This document shows, piece after piece, positions 35,212-46,260 of a DNA stretch of 64,000 nt (position 1 is its first letter; every line of letters starts with the position of its first letter). A model generated the notes under the pieces. The model ran no database searches and had not been told where the DNA came from. It saw only the letters and a list, made by a program, of their open reading frames with translations. This DNA comes from Tigriopus japonicus (taxonomy: Eukaryota; Arthropoda; Copepoda; Harpacticoida; Harpacticidae), in assembly GCA_010645155.1 (NCBI GenBank), contig JAAGOF010000204.1, positions 1,151,634-1,215,633 of the forward strand, in the 5' to 3' direction. The translations under genes were made by a program, and so were the position numbers.

Positions 35212-38187
35212 TTGGTTTGGCAAGGTTAAAATATAAAAGGGATGAAAAATTGTAGTTGATTTTTAATTGTCATGTAATTTTAATCAAAAGATCCCATCAA
35301 ATGCATAACAAATTAATCTCAAAAGCCATGTGACTTAATGCACTTTTAAATACACATACAAATTACGTTTTTCGACAAAGTAATTGTAATTAATTACATT
35401 TTTTTGAAGTAATAGATCATAGCATCCTTGCTAATGTTTTACAACTGTGCGAAATTTCTTGTGTGATGCCAAGAGGCTGGCAGCTTCTAAATGGCATACC
35501 ATACATTGTTCAGCAAAACGAAGATTTATATGCTTTACAATTGAAGAAATTTTCATAAGGTCCACACATTTATTGGTCCCAGAATATTTAACAGGGACAA
35601 CATGGTTTACAAGTTCTAATCACAAAACGTCTATGCAAAACGATGGTATGAAAAATAATGATGCTGATTAGGTATTTTCAAACATGATGAATGACCAATT
35701 TATGTCACTTTAGCGAAAATAAAAAGAATTTTTATTTTTGGCTTGATACAAGTCAATATAATCCCTTTACACTGTTAACCAAAATTTTCCATTCAATATA
35801 AAATTTGGAATTTTTATTTTTTTATCCTTGACATTTCCTGAACCAAAAAAATCCTTTAAACCGTCGATCTAAATTTGATTTGCATTTGATCAAAAACGTG
35901 ACAACTCTTCAATGCCTCACCCAACTCTTCATTGCTTATAAAACTGATTGTTTCAGCAGAATCTTTTCGTTTGTGATGTTTTTATTCATTAATAGGAGTA
36001 TTTAAAAAAGGATATAGCTACCAACAGAAATGACATTTTGATGAGTAGACGCTTCTTGGTAGAGGTTTATAATCCTCTTTTGACACAGAAACATAACACG
36101 GATAAAATAGATAATTTTGTATGACCAGAAACTTGACGTGTCATCTTGACTGCCGAAAGGTGTTTGGATATAATAAAAAACTGACAACCCATTTTAGCAA
36201 AAAAAAAAAGAAAATCAAGCACAAAGGTCTAACTCTAGGCATGATCATTTTGGTATAAAAATCCATGTCATTTCTATTATTCCACTCCACTTTGATATGA
36301 CTGAATCTTATGGATGATTAGGATTAGAATGGATGGGATTTGATATAATTCATCCCTTCGACCATGAATAAAGACTTGTACAAAAGCCTTCCTATTGGCT
36401 AAAAAATGCTTACCTTGATCAATACAATCAATCTGTTGTCTGAACATTTGTTTTTTTTTGAACTGACACTAGCACTGTCTCAAAGCCAACTGTCTCAAAT
36501 GTGTTTGTGAACTGCAAGTTTTTTCCCCCTCTCTGACTGATTTTCAGCCAAACTTGCACCAAAAAGTCATCAATACGGACTTCGAGATGAAATCATTGAA
36601 CATTTAATCATGGTCTGACATTTTAGAGTTGACCTTGATTTCTTACCCACTAGAAAATCAAACGTGATCCGTTATCATCGATGTGTGAACAACCTAATAA
36701 ATGCTCAAACCTGTTTCGCATAAGTTTAGGTATATATTCTGAAAAACTCGAACGTGATTAGGGACCCAAATGTTGGTGCAGTTTGTGACCAAATCATAAC
36801 TCACCAGGGGTTCCAAAAGCAACACAAAAATCATCTCGGCAATGCATCTAGCAACAACAAGATCATTAAGCCATTCTTATCCGTCCAAACAAGCACGCTT
36901 TCAAGCGCTCCGTTCGAGCGAAAACTCGTAATTCATAAATTTCAACGACATTCCAAGGCCTGCTCAAAACTCGAGAAAAAAAACTGCGGATTGGATCAGT
37001 ATTCGTTCGGATCGAAAGGCATCTTCATTTGAAGTATCGATTAGATTCTTTCATCCTCATCGATTCAGACAAGAGACAAAGTGGTCAAGCACTGAAACCA
37101 CGAAAACTATGTGTTATTCAATTCAACCTTACATCTTTTTGTTGAAAGTTGGATGAATAATCTAATCAAATCTGAAGTATTAAATGGAATTTTTAATGTT
37201 GTGGCTGAATGCTAATATACTCATATATAACATGTAATTTTAAAACAACATTCACCATACCGAAAACAGGAATGTTGAAAAATACAAAAAAAAACAACTT
37301 AATTAATGTTGGCTCTCAGAATAAGATTGATAAGATCTGTACATTTGGGCCTACCTTTACGCATTGTGCAAAACGAATTTAGCAAATGTACACATGTGCA
37401 TTTTCGGGTGATTTGGTCATAAGGTTATTTCAGCATCTTAGAAGGTCATAATCTGCCAATAGAGTTTAAAGACTATTTCAGTATCATCTAACGCAGTTAT
37501 TTTTTCAAGGTTTAATTGTCAATTAAGTTGGTGTGCTTAGCTCTTTTTGAACAGTCTCTATTTTTCGTTATCCAAGTCAATCACTTTGAAATGAAGAGAC
37601 AATGAATGGTGGGAAATATTTAAGAAAGCCTAGGCTGGATTTAAACAAATAAATGACGACTCGATGATCTTCGACAATGACGACAAATAAAATTTGCATC
37701 AATAATGCAAAACAAAATTTGATTGAAGATGGAGTTGTATTCGGGTCGAGATACATAAATAGAATAGTGGTACATAAATGCTAAAAGACGAAGTTGACAT
37801 GATCGCCATGGTGTCTCATCTGCAATTTCTCCATTTCCCAAAAAGAATGCTCATTTTTTACTTTCCACCCAGTCAAGTTTCCCAGGCTCAAAACGATTTT
37901 TAAGAATGTTTTTTCTTAAAGTCTGCTTACTCCTTTAATTAGCCATGGCCCTGACTGAGTTCAAAGATCTATTATATTTACCACAAATCAAAGGAATCGG
38001 TGAGAATATACTATATTTCAACAGATACTCACATCATTCCGACACACTCGAGTGAAAAGTAAAAAGCGTTCAAAATTTGAAACATGGGCGTACGCTGACT
38101 GTAAAGTAAATATCAATACTTGTAACCGAAAACTTAGTCGGGTTAGGAGGCGGGTTCTTGACTTAACATTTGAGGGCGATTGCAAGA
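35212..38187. other. AT-rich sequence downstream of NTHL1
   Basis: No gene is supported. A GTAATTAATTACATTTTT stretch at about 35383 resembles the one at 24.4 kb. A plus-strand 92-codon frame (36754-37032) has no true ATG start. An ATTAAA (minus strand, about 37935) lies about 250 bp past the NTHL1 stop and could serve as its poly(A) signal. Confidence 0.4.
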
Positions 38188-38462
38188 TTAACTCTTTTTG
38201 GAGGGGGACGACCTGGCTTTACCCGCAGCGATTCTCTCCTTCCCAAACGGACACAAGTCCCTATTTAGACAATCCCCGCAGAGAGGTGATACTGGTAAAC
38301 ATCGCTCTTGTCCGAAGCCCACTAAAAGCCAATTGATCTCCGTCCATTTGGAATCGGGCAGCCAATCCTCCAAGGCCTTTCGAGTTTCTTCGGGAGTCTT
38401 CGTTCCTTTTGAGCCGGTCCATCCCAAACGGTTGGCAATACGGTGTACGTGAGTATCCACAC
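38188..38462 (-). CDS. NTHL1: NTHL1 exon 4 (catalytic Asp and Fe-S cluster)
   Basis: Begins [13 protein letters not shown] after a TTACAG acceptor. Contains [17 protein letters not shown], the cluster loop, and ends in a basic Ser/Lys-rich tail before TGA or TAA at 38188. Confidence 0.95.
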
Positions 38463-41400
38463 CTGTAATACAGGTAGTAGTTTTAGGAACTGGTCACACA
38501 AGTGAGGGTTTCTAGACTAGTACAAGCTACAAGCTCCGGTAGTCTATAGGACAGATAAAAAACAACAAATAAAAAACCGGTCGTCGAGCCCACAAACTTT
38601 GATCTAAATCCAGACGAAGTCTGTTTGAAACCGTATGATACTATTCGGGAAGCTGTTCATACTTCCGAAATTGTACTAATTTACAGCCAAAGGCTCTTAA
38701 AACAGTCTTATGAAAATGAAGAAAGGTGAGACTTACCAATCCCGCTTTGCTTCTTCCAAGCAATGTTCATACAAAGATGAGCCATTTTTGGCCCTACTCC
38801 AGGCAAGGTACAGAGAGATTCAACAGTATCCGGGATGTCATTGCCATAATCTCGGGCAAGTATCTCGCACGTCTTCTTCAGGAAAGTGACTTTCCGCTGA
38901 AATAGCGCCATTCAAATTGTAAAGTTAAGCACCATCAACCCAACTATTCATTTTTTTTCAAGACCAGATTGGAAGCCAAATCCAACCATGGTCTGTCTAC
39001 TCTTCAGAAAATCAATCACACAAGCCTCATCGCACAATTCTTTCCTTGACCTCTAGTGGAGAGATCAATCCGGAGAAGAGACCCACTTGAAGTGCCTCCG
39101 CCACTTTTTCCGTGTTAGACTCTTCTCATGATGGGTCCGAGGTTGAGCAAAGCGGCAAATTGGATAATCAGGATCTTCTCGTACACCCAAAGTTGTCCCT
39201 TGATCAACCATTTTGGTGGAGGCTTCAAGGACTTGGTCCTTCCGTTCTCTGGATTTGTCGTGGCGTTCATTGAACCTTCGTTTTCACGTTGCGATCGTCG
39301 TCGATTCATGACTGAATTGACTGATTCGAAACAAACTTCTTCTTCAGGTGGTCGTTGTCAAGGCCTCGGGATCCTTTACACAAGGGCTTGCCGGCTGGCT
39401 AGCGATTTAGTCTTGCAATTTCACCGTGTGATTCGAGAGATTTGACTCCGTTTCACAGCACTTTTTCAACACGAGCACTGGCCTGGCCTTAATGCACTTT
39501 TAGTTCGATGATCTAGGTGTTCACCACTAACTCCAAAAACTTGTGCAATCTGAGCTGACCAAAGCCAACCAGACTTGGGAAACCGCGAGATGCAACTGAA
39601 TCGAAATTACACTAGCGAAGATTAGGCCGGATTTGGAGATCTCGATATGTTCCGCGCGCCATTCAAAGTGTCAAACGAGTTTGAGTTGAGCCTGAATAAT
39701 CTCTTTGATGACCCTTGTACATATACGTACAAGGAATGGTGGTTAGTACGGACGTAGGTAGACACGTTCTATGGATTAAATCACGTTTTGGATTGAACTT
39801 TGAGGAGGTCTACTTTTTCTACTTAGCCCTAGGGAATACGTAACCCGAAAATCTGGAAAAATCGAGGAACTGGAAAGCTTCTTTTGAGATGAAAAGAGCT
39901 CTCTCTCTCCGTTGATCGCGCCTTTCCACCGAGTTTCGGTGTCTAGAAAGACTCAATCTGATGTTTCTTGCACTTTCGACATGTTTTAGTTCAGACAGTA
40001 AAATAAACACTGAGGTGAGTGAATGATAATCTCCAGATAAAATAGCTATCATGTGAATAAAACTAACGTCTGTTCTACATGTCTCTGATCTTATCTGCTC
40101 AAGCTTAATGTCATTTTTTTAGAAAATGCTATGCAAGTGTTCATTGAACTTAATCTACTATTGGTTTTCAAACAATGAACTGAGTCCTATTTTTTGGAAC
40201 ATCAAATGAAATTTGGTAGCATGCTCTCTCTTTTAGTTAGTTTTTCTCCAATGTTTTAGCATGTGAGTATTTTTCCCTAATTGTAAAATGTATGCATATT
40301 AATTAGGTTGGAACTTCAAAGAGCCCTCAATTGAAATACAGTCGGTTTTTTCATGTTTGGACGCACTGAATGGATAAATAACCTATGAAAGAAAGTTGTT
40401 ATTGTATTTCTTTGTGATTAACGTACGTAAAACACTGCAACTTGTTCGTGTAGAAACCTCAACACGAAAAAATACGTATTCAAAAGATCAAAAATATCCG
40501 CCATTTCCACAATCTGTTTTTAGGAGGGCTAATCTCATTGGTTCGCCATTTATCAATTGCTTAATTATTGTCATTCGTTTTAATTTGCAACCTTCTTGCT
40601 TTCTTTGTAGAACCACGTTTGAGTCGCCACGTGAGCTCTGATCGAGAAAAGGCAAACCAATCAGAAATTACTGTTCAGAATGTTTTTCCACCGAACAAAG
40701 ACGCACTTTCTTGACCCCGACAAGCCCACAAGTCTGATTCTCGGATACTATTACCAAGAAAAACTTGCATTTTTCCCTGTTCGAGACGAATTGTGAACAG
40801 GTTTGATACCGACAAAAACAAGGCCCTCTCGAGTTCCGGCATTATGAGAAGCATTCACTTTTCTGCAATAACAAAAACCGGTTGGGCAATTGAATTGCAA
40901 AGTCATAAAGGAGTTGAAAAATATACAAACTTTTAAAATATGTTAATCGTTTAGAATCAAGTATGAGAAACGTGTATGTTCATAGTACTGGCAATGACTG
41001 GGGAGTAATAGAGCACGGTGGTTAGCTGTGCTCTATGAAAGTGTTTGCTCAAATGCCAAGACTTCTAATTACGATTTTTGATGTCACAGTGTCATAATGA
41101 AGATATCTTGTGAATACATACATATTTAAAGTAGCTCAAATAACTATATTAATTCACTTAAAACTATTAAAACCAATATATTTTCCCAAACCATATTAAT
41201 AGATATTGAGAGGGTCCTTAGTTATGAGTTGATACGAAATTTGGTCAATATCTATTGAGCAGATTAATAACTATCATTACTTGAAGACTTTAAAATGCAT
41301 CGAATTATGCCATGAAATGCTCCAGCTGTACACCAATTGCCAGGAAAAATAATTTACATTTTCAATGTCGCAACAATAAATGATAATTTTTCATTTCTCT

Positions 41401-44400
41401 ATGATTCTGTCTTGATTGTAAGATTGATATTTAATATAACTTAAACCTAACTTATAAGGTATATTTTTGGATTCGTTTTTCTTTGGTACTTTTATCAAAC
41501 ATTGTAAGACATAAGGTCAAATTTTCGCAAAATTCCAATGCAAACTGTTTGTTGCAAATATTGCACTTTTTGAACCAAAAATTTACATTGTACTAAAAGT
41601 TTATTTTTCAAGTATGCGCAGATCACCAATAACTTTTAAATTTATGTAATTCTGCCTTATCAAAGATGATTTACGAAAATCTTACAAAAAAGTGAGCACT
41701 TTAAGTCAGCTCAAGTCAAGTGAATTAATATAGTTATTTGAGCTACTTTTAATATGTGTGTATTCACAAGATATCTTCATTATGACACTGTGACATCAAA
41801 AATCGTATTTGGAAGTCTTGGCATTTGAGCAAACACTAAAACAGAAATTTTAACCACCGTGAGAGGGAATTGATCACGGCATAAGAATTGCGTTATAAAT
41901 TTGAAACGGCAATGAGTCTAGAAAAAAACACTGACAAAATTGTTGCAAGAACGCCCCATCAATCTTTTGGCAGGTTAAAAATAATGTACTGCCTAACCAA
42001 AAGTTGCTCTGCAACATAACTCTGATTGGAAAATTATTGCTCGGTGCAGAATTGTTGACAAAAGGCCGCATGTTAACGCACTTTATTCAAAAGGGAGAGT
42101 ATTGGCAAGCGCACAGTTCGTGTTTACAAAAATCCGCTCGTCAGCTGCCCTCGTTGGAGGCTTGTCAACAAATCTCAAATGCTGTTCCTTGTCGTGGGCG
42201 AGTGTTGTCGCTTAGTACTGAAATTGCTTGTATTGATCTAAAACAAGTAACTTATGCCAATAATAGAGTAATGGTCCTAGAAATTAAATGTTTGAGAAAA
42301 AGTCATCTTAAACAAGTTCCAGATTATGTTAATGATGTGTTTCCCAAAAAGTATCTAAGTAACCTCCAGATCAAAAGTCACTAGTATGTATGTACGTGTG
42401 TAATGTTTAAATATGGTGGGAAGGAGGGTTTTCTTTGGTGTTTTATCGTTAGTTTACATCCTTCATGGTGCTGATATTACTCGAAGCTAAAACTTCATGC
42501 TGAATTTCCAATGTTGGGGAACACCTATTCCATTTCTTTTAGTTTAATTTCCACCCCAGCATTCTTAGTTCACATTTTTTAGCGCTAAGTAATTTCAACA
42601 AGGCATTTTACATGTCAATTTTAACATGATTTTCATTGAGGGTCAATGTAACAACCGTGCTTCTTACTGTAAATGAAGTTCGCATTGATTATCTAATGCT
42701 TTTTGTTTCTACTCAATTGTTCTCAAACCACATGATAACACATAATGAAAATGGCATTGCACACCAGGATCTTCATTTTCTTGATCTATATTTTCAGACA
42801 AAATATTGCACATATTTGCAATTATTATCAAGAACTTGTCTTTTTTATTTAAGTTGCATTAAGAAAGAATCATTGCTCAATTATTAGCCTCTCATATGTA
42901 AAAAAACAAGTTGGAAACCAACAAAAATGAAGCAACAGATTGTGCAAAGGTTATCCTTACATATTGCCTAAAAACATTAAAATCAGTTATGGCTAAAAAG
43001 GACATATTTGATTCGCTTTCATGAAGAACAAGGCTAACTTTCTTATTTAATATTGAAGTCTACAAATTGTTGCGACGAGACAGGCATGGGACATGGACGA
43101 GCAAGCGAACAAATAGTCATTCTATTTCATCATTTGTCTAGTTTCTATTCAATTTAAATTTTGAGAAAACTAAGTTGTTTCAAACAATTATCTTTTCAAA
43201 AGTTCAGATTTTTCAGGGCCCAGAGTTTAAGAGCCACTGGCTCAGTGGATATCCAAAACATAGTCACTCCTGAATGGTGCAAGTAACATTTCCCCGAATT
43301 ATTAAATCTTAACCACTTCCTTGTATTTTGCTGTAACAAAACAGGTTCAGGGGCCCACAAATTATTGATCGAAGAGCTTTGGGCCCACGAGTACATTACT
43401 ATGGATGGCTCTGTGGCTCACTATTTTGGACTTTCCCCATAGCTCCTGGGCCCACCGAAGACCACCCTTGGGCCCACATGTGGGTCGCGGCCCACCGGTT
43501 GCCTACCCCTGCTCTATACTATTAAAATGCTTCAAAAAAAATTCTTTTAACTAATGGTTAAATTCAATTATTCAACCTATCTCCTTGCCTTCTCCCCTTG
43601 AAAGGTCTTGTGACATATGTGTCACTTCATGTCTAAAGGAGAGAACCAAAGCTTCAAGACACGTAAAAAAGTTTCCTGTTTATTCATGCTGTTCTCCAGT
43701 CCTTCATCTATCGGAAAAGAAACATATTATTATATTTTATATATTATTATCCTATTATTATATTTTATATAGGTATATCATTATGCTAATATACATAGAG
43801 AGACAAATATTGAGCAAAACAGAAACAGGTAAAAGGTTATATTTCATCTGCATTGGTTTATGATTTTGAAAGCGATGTTCTCATTTCGATATCATTCAAA
43901 TCAGGGACATCTAAAACTCGTTTCAGGTATTCTTGTTCAAATGTACAAAATCTTTGCATCGAATTGTTTAAAACACTGATAACTCACCTTCCAGAATCCC
44001 ACGGGAAAGATAAGTTCACCCAATGTTTTATCGTCAGTTGCGAGCAAGGATTGAATGGTAAGACCATGAGCCTTAAGCCTTTCCATAGCTTTGAAATTGA
44101 CTTCATCCTTCGTTTGTGAAGACAGCATCAGGGACACCAAACATTGGAACCTCTGAACCTATACCCCAAAGAAAATGGAATCGGGCAATTTCGTCATAGT
44201 CTTTATGTCACAATTTGGTCGTTTAAGAGATTTTGAGTTGAAAGGGAAAACTCAATGTAAGAAATGTGAATGGCCTCTACAGTAAGATATATTGGACTCT
44301 GATGGAATTCGTTTTATGCAAATATGATATAGGGATAGAAAAAATTGGGCCTAGTCCGTAAATTCAAATTAAGTGGAAACTCACGATGCCCCTCTCTCGA

Positions 44401-45399
44401 ATTGATCATAAAAGTACTTTGTTTCGCCCAATGAATTTGATACCTAGCAGTTGGGAAAAATACAAAACCTCGACAAAGGCAGGGGTGAAAGACAAATAAT
44501 TGAGCCATATGGCCAAGTTGAGTGATCAATAAAGGCTGTATACACATTCCGTTCAATTCATCACTTTTGTCTCTTTTTTTTATGACATTATATTTGCTGA
44601 TGTGCTACTATTGTATTTTTTTTTTTGACCAAATTATATTGTCTTTCAATTTGATTATTCTTAATCCAGTATTTTCTAGCTTAAATTATCTAATCTCGTC
44701 TACATTAATTCCCATTTTTTCCTTTTTTTCACAACTAGTTTGAAACCAATCATTTCAATGACCCAAGTAAAACGTTGATAGAGTCCATGTCCAATCCAAA
44801 GTTGAACTTTAATTCTAATATTCCATGTTCTATAAAGGAACATTTTGGCTCTTGATCTAAATAAACAATGCTTCTGGAAAAAAACCAACTCACTTATTCA
44901 GAATAAGTATGCGGCTGGCCGATATTATTCTTCCCTCTAGAACTGATAGTATTACTAGGCTCAAAGCGATTATAGTACTTGAGATTAACAATCATGGCAT
45001 AGACAGAAACCCCCCCATGAACAAATTGATACTTTTGGTTGGTTTCACGTGCCTCAGCTCTATGAGCTGAATTCAACAAGTCCATTCATCTATTTGAGTC
45101 CGAGTGATATCAATAATCTTGATGCTTCATCATCCTTCAACTCCAGGGATGGGTTCATCCTGAATTAAGCAACAAATGGCTCTATTCATTCGTGTTACGG
45201 ATAGATGCAGGCATTAGGTGCACTGAATCTCTTAAGGTCTGACCTCAGGCGGGGCAGTCAAATCATGGACTCGCTCACATCCCATGTGATCCACGGGCGC
45301 CGTGCGAGACGAGCGCATCTCCAGAATCTGATCGTAGACCCGCTCCCAATGAGCCGGAGCAACAACCGACACACTCCCACGAGACCCGCTTGATCGCAT
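38188..45399 (-). CDS. NTHL1: endonuclease III-like DNA glycosylase / AP lyase (four exons)
   Basis: Bifunctional glycosylase of base-excision repair, which removes oxidised pyrimidines and cuts the abasic strand in nucleus and mitochondria (family knowledge). Joining 45399-45244, 44158-43988, 38896-38737 and 38462-38188 gives 762 nt, or 253 residues, with consistent phases at every junction. The helix-hairpin-helix [10 protein letters not shown] carries the catalytic Lys (residue 146), and [12 protein letters not shown] the catalytic Asp (165). The [4Fe-4S] ligands follow the family pattern C-x6-C-x2-C-x5-C (217, 224, 227, 233). The N-terminal APVDHMGCE and [10 protein letters not shown] segments are also typical. 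It is shorter than human NTHL1 (about 300 aa) because the N-terminal extension is brief, so an additional upstream exon is possible. Introns are 1085, 5091 and 274 bp. Every catalytic residue is intact. Confidence 0.93.
38737..38896 (-). CDS. NTHL1: NTHL1 exon 3 (helix-hairpin-helix)
   Basis: Begins [10 protein letters not shown] after a TTTCAG acceptor and ends in phase 1 at donor GTAAGT. It contains [10 protein letters not shown] with the catalytic Lys. Confidence 0.95.
38897..41013. other. NTHL1 intron 2, left part
   Basis: At 39.0-39.4 kb GC is higher and all three minus-strand frames are open for 30-64 codons. None resembles a known protein, so no nested gene is claimed. The remainder is AT-rich. 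Confidence 0.5.
41014..41861. mobile_element. non-autonomous inverted-repeat DNA transposon (CACGGTG ends, 4-bp TSD)
   Basis: The perfect terminal repeat CACGGTGGTTA / TAACCACCGTG extends into arms of about 140 bp (41014-41165 and 41715-41861) that share stretches such as GATGTCACAGTGTCATAATG. It is flanked by AGAG at 41010-41013 and 41862-41865. Length 848 bp, non-coding interior. The ends and duplication length match the element at 6822-7972, so both were probably moved by the same transposase type. It lies in NTHL1 intron 2. Confidence 0.85.
41866..43195. other. NTHL1 intron 2, middle part
   Basis: A 126-codon plus-strand frame (42004-42384) has protein-like stretches such as [20 protein letters not shown] but no recognised domain; it runs opposite to the NTHL1 gene. 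It might be a remnant of an inserted element. Confidence 0.35.
43196..43511. mobile_element. hAT-like remnant
   Basis: The right end reads, on the complement, CAGGGGTAGGCAACCGGTGG followed by GCCGCGACCCACATGTGG, the classic hAT terminal style of CAGGGGTNGGCAA with GGCCGCG. GGGCCCA motifs repeat through the segment. The left end is not well defined and no target duplication was found. Located in NTHL1 intron 2. Confidence 0.55.
43988..44158 (-). CDS. NTHL1: NTHL1 exon 2
   Basis: 57 codons, [10 protein letters not shown] to FPVGFWK, with the conserved [10 protein letters not shown] signature. Acceptor TATAG at 44159; canonical donor AAG then GTGAGT. Confidence 0.93.
45244..45399 (-). CDS. NTHL1: NTHL1 exon 1 (N-terminal segment)
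   Basis: 52 codons from ATG 45399 ([19 protein letters not shown]) to the [19 protein letters not shown] segment, which matches the family's conserved region before the HhH domain. The donor is GAG then GTCAGA, weak beyond the GT but giving an in-phase join to [10 protein letters not shown]. The frame stays open upstream through a GA repeat (Glu-Arg-Asp run) to a TGA near 45465 with no other ATG. A possible 5' exon at 48088-48049 (MGPDGKREPKAGI, donor GTAAGC) would splice in phase at about 45430, but this is speculative. Confidence 0.8.
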
Positions 45400-45491
45400 C
45401 TCTCTATCTCTCTCTCTATCTCTCTCCCTCTCTTGGATATCAATTCGCGGATGAATAGGTCATGTGTTTGTTGTTCTGAGACACTATCAAT

Positions 45492-46220
45492 CAGGGTTGC
45501 TGGATCTAGGAGAAGCCTCTCGGCCACTATTGCTCTGAAATTCGGCAACTTTCGGTCACTTCTTTGATGCCTTCGGCCTCTTTCGACCCCCCAAAAAACC
45601 GTCATTTCTGAAAGAGGTCGTTTTTGCCCAAATTAACTAAAATCAAGTCATCAAATCTTAAATAGTTTACAAAAAAAATCCAAACTTCTTGAAAATTCTC
45701 AATAATTCACTCAATCACAACATAAACGTGTGGAACCTTACATGTGGAGCATAATAATACTATTGCTGCGACGCGAATTCTGATACTGTTGTTCAAGATT
45801 TGGTGCAGCCTATTGAATATCATTCCATGGTATTTATGATTCAATTTTTGTACAAAATACCCAAACGAAATAAGGACGGTTTCAGCCACAAACAACAGCA
45901 AATTTTCATCAAATGCCGTTTCCGTACATCTCAAGTTCTTACAAAATAAAACAAGGAAGTTTGTAATTGAAAAGAACAGACCAGGCATAGAAAGAACTTT
46001 GCAAAATACTAAGATTTAAGACAAGAGCGGGATCCATACACACAATTCGGTAATCATAATTACCCACATTTCTTCATTTTATTGAAATTTTTGCTATTTC
46101 TTCCACCTTCGGCCACATTTGGAAACGGGCGCGTGATTTTTTTTTTCTAGCCGCCACAGAGTTTCACATTAAGCCACTTTTGACTAAAATGGCCAAAGAT
46201 TCGGCCGCCTGGCAACCCTC
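45492..46220. mobile_element. hAT-like non-autonomous element upstream of NTHL1
   Basis: CAGGGTTGCTGG at the left and CTGGCAACCCTC at the right (complement GAGGGTTGCCAG) form short inverted ends. TCGGCC motifs recur just inside both ends (45537, 45573, 46109, 46201), a subterminal repeat pattern common in hAT elements. The flanking 8 bp (CTATCAAT and CCTAAAAT) match only partly. It begins 93 bp upstream of the NTHL1 start codon. Confidence 0.55.
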
Positions 46221-46260
46221 CCTAAAATGCCGGGACAAGTTCATTTTTCAGCTCGAGAAG

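Noticed and set aside
36754..37032. 92-codon plus-strand coding exon
   Set aside because: It has no ATG, no convincing acceptor or donor and no motif.
39115..39309. 64-codon minus-strand frame inside NTHL1 intron 2, with a further open segment [13 protein letters not shown]
   Set aside because: All three minus-strand frames are open here and none has a recognised domain or splice support, so a nested gene cannot be claimed.
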